DNA of 64,000 nucleotides from Lindgomyces ingoldianus. Taxonomy: Eukaryota; Ascomycota; Dothideomycetes; Pleosporales; Lindgomycetaceae. Location: positions 1,929,522-1,993,521 of the forward strand of contig NW_022985167.1 of assembly GCF_010093535.1 (NCBI RefSeq). Direction: 5' to 3'. Shown piece after piece: positions 58,501 through 64,000 of this stretch; positions within the stretch are counted from its first letter, which is position 1, and each line of letters opens with the position of its first letter. Below the pieces are notes generated by a model. The model ran no database searches. It was not told the DNA's origin and saw nothing but the letters and a program-made list of their open reading frames with translations. Both the position numbers and the translations under genes were made by a program.

Positions 58501-60399
58501 TAAAGTAGGTTTTATGTAGTAGATGTCTATCTACTATTTAAGTCTTAGTTTATGTTTAAATTAAGTAAGTAAAGATTCTTTAAAAGCTTTTTTTTTTTAT
58601 AAGTTTAAGTAGTTATTAAATTATTTTATATAGCTTATTTTAGTAAAAGGCCTAGCTTATTAGCCTTACTTAAGTAGTTCTTTTTTAGGTTATTAGAGAG
58701 TAGGTTTAGAAACCTTTTATATTAAGTGCTACTTAAGTGTTGTGTAGGTATAAGTGTAAGCATATATTTTAGCATTAAAAAGAGTTAAAGTTTAGAACTT
58801 ACTTTTAGTAATTAAAAGCAACTTTATGCTAATACAGCTATAGTTATTCTAGAATTAGGTTATAATATCTTATATTTATTACATAAAGCTTAATCTGCTT
58901 CTTATAGTGTTAGTAGGTAATTATAATAGTTATAGTATAAAAAATAAAACTTTTTTTAAGTTATTTTTTATTAAATCTAGTTAAGTAAATTATTTAAGTA
59001 AGTAGTGTTAATTAAAGATTTAGTTTATACACTAGTTCTTTATTAATATAACCTATGCTGTTTACTTCTAAGTTAATAAAAGCTTATATTAGAGCTAATA
59101 TAGTTTCTTATTATAAATATATAAAAATATTAACTTAGTACTTTTAGTTATTAGTAAGAGACTTAGCTTATAAGTTAGTAAAAATTTAGTATTAAATTAG
59201 TCTTAAAGAGTAACTTAGCTCTAGAATAAGCCTTTTTGCAGGCTTTTACTGCTATAGCTGCAGCTATGTTAAGAGTAGTAAGAGAGATTAGGGCTTAAAT
59301 ATAAGTTAAAGCCTTTACAGAAATAAAATTAAAATAGTAAAGATCTTTAATAAGTGCTAGTAGTGCTACTTATATAGACTTAAAAAAAAAATAAAGTAGT
59401 TTTAAAAAATATAACTATGCTTACTGCACTTAAAGCATTAACTTTTTTTTTTATAATTTTACACTTTTTAAAACTAACTAAAGTATAATTTAAATTAATT
59501 TTTATTATGTTAAAGTTCTTATTTACAACTGCGCTAGTTTAGAGGTGTATTAAGGCTTATACATAGAGGAACCTTATGTTATTATTATAGGTAGTAATTA
59601 GGTTTACATACACATTAAGGTTGTTTAAAAGGGGTTCTTCTACTATAGCGCGTTATAGTTTAGTTAAGAGGGAGTTATATAAAGCTGTAATTAGACCTAT
59701 CTTATTTAAGCTTATATTAGATATAAGTTAGTAAAACTTAGTAAAGTATAAAGTAAAGCTTTTTTTTTTTATTATAAAGTGTTTAAGTAACTTAAGGCTA
59801 TTAACTTTTTATTTAAGTCTTTATAAGTTACTTATAAAAATACTATAAATTAATCTAAGTTAATAATATCTTTATTTATTAGTAAGTTAATTAAAGCTGT
59901 TACATTATAGTTAAGTTAAAAGTAGGTGTATAGTAACTAAAAGTATTTAAAAGAGAATTAGTCTACATTTCCTTTAAGTTTATATTAGAGCTTATGTAGA
60001 AAAAAAAGTAAGTCTTTTTATTTTTTATTAAATAGCAGAGGATTAAGAAGTTAGTTAGATTTTATTACTAAGTTAAAAAAGTTATAAGTTATAAGTAGTG
60101 TTAAGTAGAAAAAAGTTAAGCTATCTTTAGACTTTTAGGTAAGCTTTAAGGCTAGTAAGTTTTTAGTTTTTACTACTATAATAAAAGTTAAAGTAAAAAT
60201 AGACTACTTAATAATATAAAGCTATTTTTTAAAGTCTTTTTAAAAAGCTTTAAAGCTTATTATATAGCAGCTTTTTTATAAAGTAAGCGCTTTTTAAAAA
60301 GCTTTTTAGCTTACTTTAATAGCTTAAAGTTATGTAAGTACTAAGCTTATTAAATTAGATTTAAAGGCTATTCTTAGCTAAAGTTTTAACATAATGTAA

Positions 60400-60717
60400 T
60401 GTTATAATTATACATAAGTAAGGTTATAGAGCTTTACAAAGGTCTAGTTTAATTACTACATAAAGTATTATAGTAAGTATAAGACATTATATAAGAAATA
60501 AAAAAGTTTAAAAGAAAATTAGTAATTAAATACTTAGCTTAAAAGTCTAAGCGCTTTAGGTATAAATTAAGCCTATTTTAAGTTTAGTTAGTGTTAAGGT
60601 AGTTTATGCTTAAGTTTATGTCTATGTTATGTTGTGTTTGTGTCAGACGTGCACTAATAATACTCTAGTACGCGTCTAATACAGTTATGTCTAGGATCCG
60701 GGGAGGATACCGTGACA
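60400..60717 (-). repeat. 5' LTR (element sense) of the gypsy copy, 318 bp
   Basis: TGTTATAATTATACATAAG start and GGATACCGTGACA end on plus, followed by CTGCC. The right half keeps more CpG than the partner LTR. Confidence 0.95.
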
Positions 60718-61775
60718 CTGCCTTAGAACTAGGTTATTATAGTCTCTAAGAACAGCTAGACAATAAATAAGCTTAGGCTGCAGTAGTTAAAGCACTTTAA
60801 TAAGCATATAAAGAGAAGGGTTATAAGCGCTTATTAGCTTTTTATTATTAATAGCTATAAAAGCTATAACTTGCTTAATTTCTAGTAGTACTATAAAAAG
60901 AACAAGATTATTACTATCTATATACTTTTATACTTATTGCACCTCTTACAGCCTCTTAATGTAGGTTGTTTTACCCCTTTAAAAAAAGTGTATAGGCGCT
61001 AAGCTAAAGATCTTATGCGTAACTAGATTACTTATATTATAAAACATAAGTTCCTACTATGCTTTATACACGCTTATAATGCAGTAATTACTTCTAGTAA
61101 TATCTAAAAAGGGTTTTAAGGCGCTAGTTTAGTCTTATTTAACCTAGAATAAGTTAAAATAGCCCTTAATGTCTAGTTATGTACTTTATTACTACTACTA
61201 CCTATTAATAATAAGCTCTAGCAGTTGTAAACCTTAAGTAATACTCTTAAATTTAGGTTATAATTAATACTTGTAAAGGTAAGAATTTAGAGGCATGTAG
61301 ATAGCTTACTAACGTCTATAGTAGAGGCCTTTAAGAAGGTTTTAAAGGGGGCATTAATTATTGCGCATAAGCTAGTGTTAGTATAAAAGGAGATTACAGA
61401 GCTTTAAGCAGCAAATAAGGCTACCACACAACGTAGATTGCATAAAAGAAAGCAGATTTAGGCAGAAAAGACCTTAATAGTTAAGGATAGGGCTTGTCTA
61501 ACTGCTCTAAAGGAGTTTAGAGCGCGTAGTGATAGGAAGAAGCTAAAGACACAGGTGCGCGCTAAAGAAGGTAAGCTAAGTTAAAGGCGATGCAGGCAGT
61601 GCAATTAGACTAGGCATAACTTGCGTACGTGTAAGAAAGTAGCAGAAGTAGACTCTAAATAATATCTTGTGTTGTATTACTCTATACAGGGCTAAAGTGG
61701 GCGGTTTTGCGCTAGAATAGGGTGGTTTTAGTGGGGGCTTGGCAAAAGTGGCCGGCCAACCCGTTAGGTACGTTA

Positions 61776-62031
61776 TATTAATAACATAATTTTAAAAGCT
61801 AGAAAAACGTGTTTTTATTAACATGCTATATATAACATACTATAACAGTTCATAAATGAATGCATAAGCGGAGCTTGTTTTAAGTCACTTATTAAACTCT
61901 TTCTAGAGAAGAAGACTGCATTAGAAGAAGCCTATAGAAGAAGACTATAAGCAGAGCAGACAATAAAAGGTAGTCTACAGACTAAAACCTATAAACTATA
62001 TTCCTATAAATTCCACGCAAAGACCTATATA
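61776..62031. other. AT-rich spacer between pogo and gypsy copies
   Basis: 256 bp with purine-rich stretches (GAAGAAGACT repeats near 61905-61955). No element recognised. Confidence 0.5.
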
Positions 62032-62349
62032 TGTCACGGTATCCTCCCCAGATCCCAGACATAACTGTATTAGACGCGTACTAGAGTATTATTAGTGCAC
62101 GTCTAATATAAACACAACACAACACAGACATAAACTTAAGCATAAACTGCCTTAACACTAACTAAACCTAAAATAGGCTTAATTTATACCTAAAGTGCTT
62201 AGACTTTTAAGCTAAGTATTTAATTACTAATTTTTTTTTAAACCTTTTTATTTCTTACATAACATCTTATACTTACTATAATACTTTACATAGTAATTAA
62301 ACTAGACTTCTATAAAGCTTTATAACCTTACTTATGCATAATTATAACA
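62032..62349 (+). repeat. 5' LTR of the second gypsy copy (318 bp)
   Basis: Exact same length as the LTRs at 55250 and 60400. The first 80 bp are little mutated. Confidence 0.93.
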
Positions 62350-64000
62350 TTATGTTATGTTAAAACTTTAGCTAAAAATAGCTTTTAAATTTAATTTAAT
62401 AAGCTTAGTACTTATATAACTTTAAGCTATTAAAGTAAGCTAAAAAGCCTTTTAAAAAGTACTTACTTTATAAAAAAGCTACTATATTATAAGCTTTAAA
62501 GCTTTTTAAAAAAACTTTAAAAAATAGCTTTATGTTATTAAGTAGTTTATTTCTGCCTTAACTTTTATTATAGTAGTAAAAACTAAAAACTTACTAGCCT
62601 TAAAGCTTACTTAGAAGTTTAAAGATAGCTTAACTTTTTTTTACTTAACACTACTTATAACTTATAACTTTTTTAACTTAGTAATAAAATCTAACTAACT
62701 TCTTAATCTCTTACTATTTAATAAAAAATAAAAAGACCTACTTTTTTTTCTATATAAGCTTTAATATAAACTTAAAGAAAATATAAACTAATTTCTTTTT
62801 AAACACTCTTAGTTACTATACACCTACTTTTAACTTAACTATAATATAATAGCCTTAATTAACTTACTAATAAATAAAAATATTATTAACTTAAATTAAT
62901 TTATAGTATTTTTATAAGTAACTTATAAAGACCTAAATAAAAAGTTAATAGCTCTAAGTTACTTAAACACTTTATAATAAAAAAAAAAAAGCTTTACTTT
63001 ACACTTTACTAAGTTCTACTAACTTACATCTAATATAAGCCTAAATAAGATAAGTCTAATTATAGCTTTATATAACTCCCTCTTAACTAAACTATAACGC
63101 GCTATAGTAGAAGAACCCCTTCTAAACAACTTTAACACGTATGTAAACCTAATTACTACCTATAATAATAATATAAAGTTTTTTTTTATATAAGCTCTAA
63201 TACACCTCTAAACTAACATAGTTATAAATAAAGACCTTAATATAATAAAAATTAATTTAAATTATGCTTTAGTTAGTTCTAAAAAGTGTAAAAATTATAA
63301 AAAAAAAAGTTAATACTTTAAGTGTAGTAAGTATAGTTATATTTTTTAAAACTACTTTATTTCTTTTTTTTAAGTCTGTGTAAGTAGCACTACTAGTATT
63401 TATTAAAAATTTTTACTATTTTAATCTTATTTTTATAAGGGCTTTAACTTATATTTAAGCCTTAATCTCTCTTGCTACTCTTAATATAGCTGCAGCTATA
63501 GCAGTAGAAGCTTATAAAAAGGCTTGTCTTAGGGCTAAGTTGCCCTCTAGAACTAATTTAACACTAGATTTTTACTAACTTATAAGCTAAGTTCTCTACT
63601 AATAACTAAAAGTACTAAGTTAATATTTTTATATATTTATAATAAAAAACTATATTAGCTTTAATATAAGCTTTTATTAACTTAAAAGTAAATAGCATAA
63701 GTTATATTAATAAAAAACTAGCATATAAACTAAATCTTTAATTAACACTACTTACCTAAATAATTTACCTAACTAGATTTAATAAAAAATAACTTAAAAA
63801 AAGTTTTATTTTTTATACTATAACTATTATAATTACCTACTAACACTATAAGAAGTAGATTAAGCTTTATATAATAAACATAAGACATTATAACCTAATT
63901 CTAGAATAACTATAGCTGTATTAGCATAAAGTTGCCTTTAATTACTAAAAGTAAGTTTTAAACTTTAACTTTTCTTAATGCTAAAACATATGCTTATGCT
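62032..64000 (+). mobile_element. Second copy of the 318-bp-LTR gypsy family, 5' part, running off the window
   Basis: LTR 62032-62349 (TGTCACGGTATCC...AATTATAACA) is the reverse complement of the LTR at 60400-60717. The internal sequence continues in gag. At 63314-63355 the zinc knuckle reads YFKCSKYSYIF with three ligands turned to Tyr by transitions. It is in opposite orientation to 55250-60717 with 5' ends facing each other. The right half is outside the window. Confidence 0.9.

Larger units (their letters stand above)
55250..60717 (-). mobile_element. Ty3/gypsy retrotransposon, complete (5468 bp), RIPed
   Basis: Two 318-bp LTRs (55250-55567, 60400-60717) with target duplication CTGCC at 55245-55249 and 60718-60722. 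On the minus strand: zinc knuckle at 59437-59396 (CFKCSKHSYIF, last Cys changed), RT at about 58000-57660 (YLVMPFSLANTPSTF, then YTIYINNILIYSNSLLEHKQ, with the YxDD box as YINN), RNase H at about 57310-57070 ([25 protein letters not shown]), then integrase-side sequence to 55600. The purine tract next to 55567 confirms orientation. Different family from the chromodomain element. Confidence 0.92.
54453..61773 (+). mobile_element. Full-length pogo subfamily-2 element split by a gypsy retrotransposon
   Basis: Left TIR ACGTACCTAACAGG at 54453, right TIR ending GTTAGGTACGT at 61773, TA at both ends. Without the gypsy insert and its duplication it measures about 1848 bp. N-terminal half 54453-55249. 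The C-terminal half from 60723 shows the catalytic-domain end (TSYSLLM, then a basic tail KTQVRAKEGKLS before about 61583). This is the autonomous-size parent of the deleted copies at 6442 and 13057, but RIPed and not coding. Confidence 0.88.

Overview
The window looks like a gene-poor, AT-rich compartment of a filamentous ascomycete (Pezizomycotina) genome. It has short phase-consistent introns of 48-58 bp, fungal gene families (SAT4/PTH11-like membrane protein, scytalone dehydratase, fungal patatin) and very AT-rich transposon relics in which C->T/G->A transitions have turned CAG, CAA, TGG and CGA codons into stops. That is the signature of repeat-induced point mutation (RIP). I cannot name the species.

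Layout. 1-22804: one chromodomain Ty3/gypsy element (minus strand, 3' end outside the window), split by later insertions: a full-length pogo/Fot1-like element (685-2530), a complete copia element (4197-10827, itself hit by a deleted pogo at 6442-7584), another deleted pogo (13057-14170) and a second complete LTR element (14416-20792). 22805-23422: two nested pogo ends carrying a fresh, un-RIPed solo LTR. 23423-38000: a GC-normal island with a 3CxxC zinc-finger gene, a 3.3-kb RIPed hAT element inserted upstream of it (perfect 21-bp TIRs, 8-bp TSD), a dead copy of the TRAPP subunit Trs31, an F-box fragment, and one large intact gene of 11 exons (32180-37503). That gene encodes about 1603 residues: zinc finger, P-loop NTPase, RING-like finger, patatin phospholipase and a disordered tail. 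38000-44700: repeats (20-bp minisatellite, solo LTRs, 128-bp TG..CA elements, pogo derivatives, a 780-bp assembly gap). 44860-50400: a second island with a broken LINE, a SAT4-family pseudogene, an O-methyltransferase pseudogene and an apparently intact scytalone-dehydratase-like gene, perhaps the remains of a secondary-metabolite locus. 50750-64000: RIPed repeats with palindromic pogo derivatives, a complete pogo split by a complete gypsy element (55250-60717), and a second, divergently oriented gypsy copy running off the end.

Only the patatin-type gene, the scytalone-dehydratase-like gene and perhaps the zinc-finger gene look functional. Element boundaries are mostly exact to the base because target-site duplications can be read. 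Splice sites were placed by eye from GT/AG signals, branch-point-like CTAAC motifs and frame continuity. The most interesting items are the multidomain patatin/P-loop/RING protein, the full-length RIP-killed Trs31 copy, and a palindromic pogo subfamily that would be transcribed as hairpin RNA.
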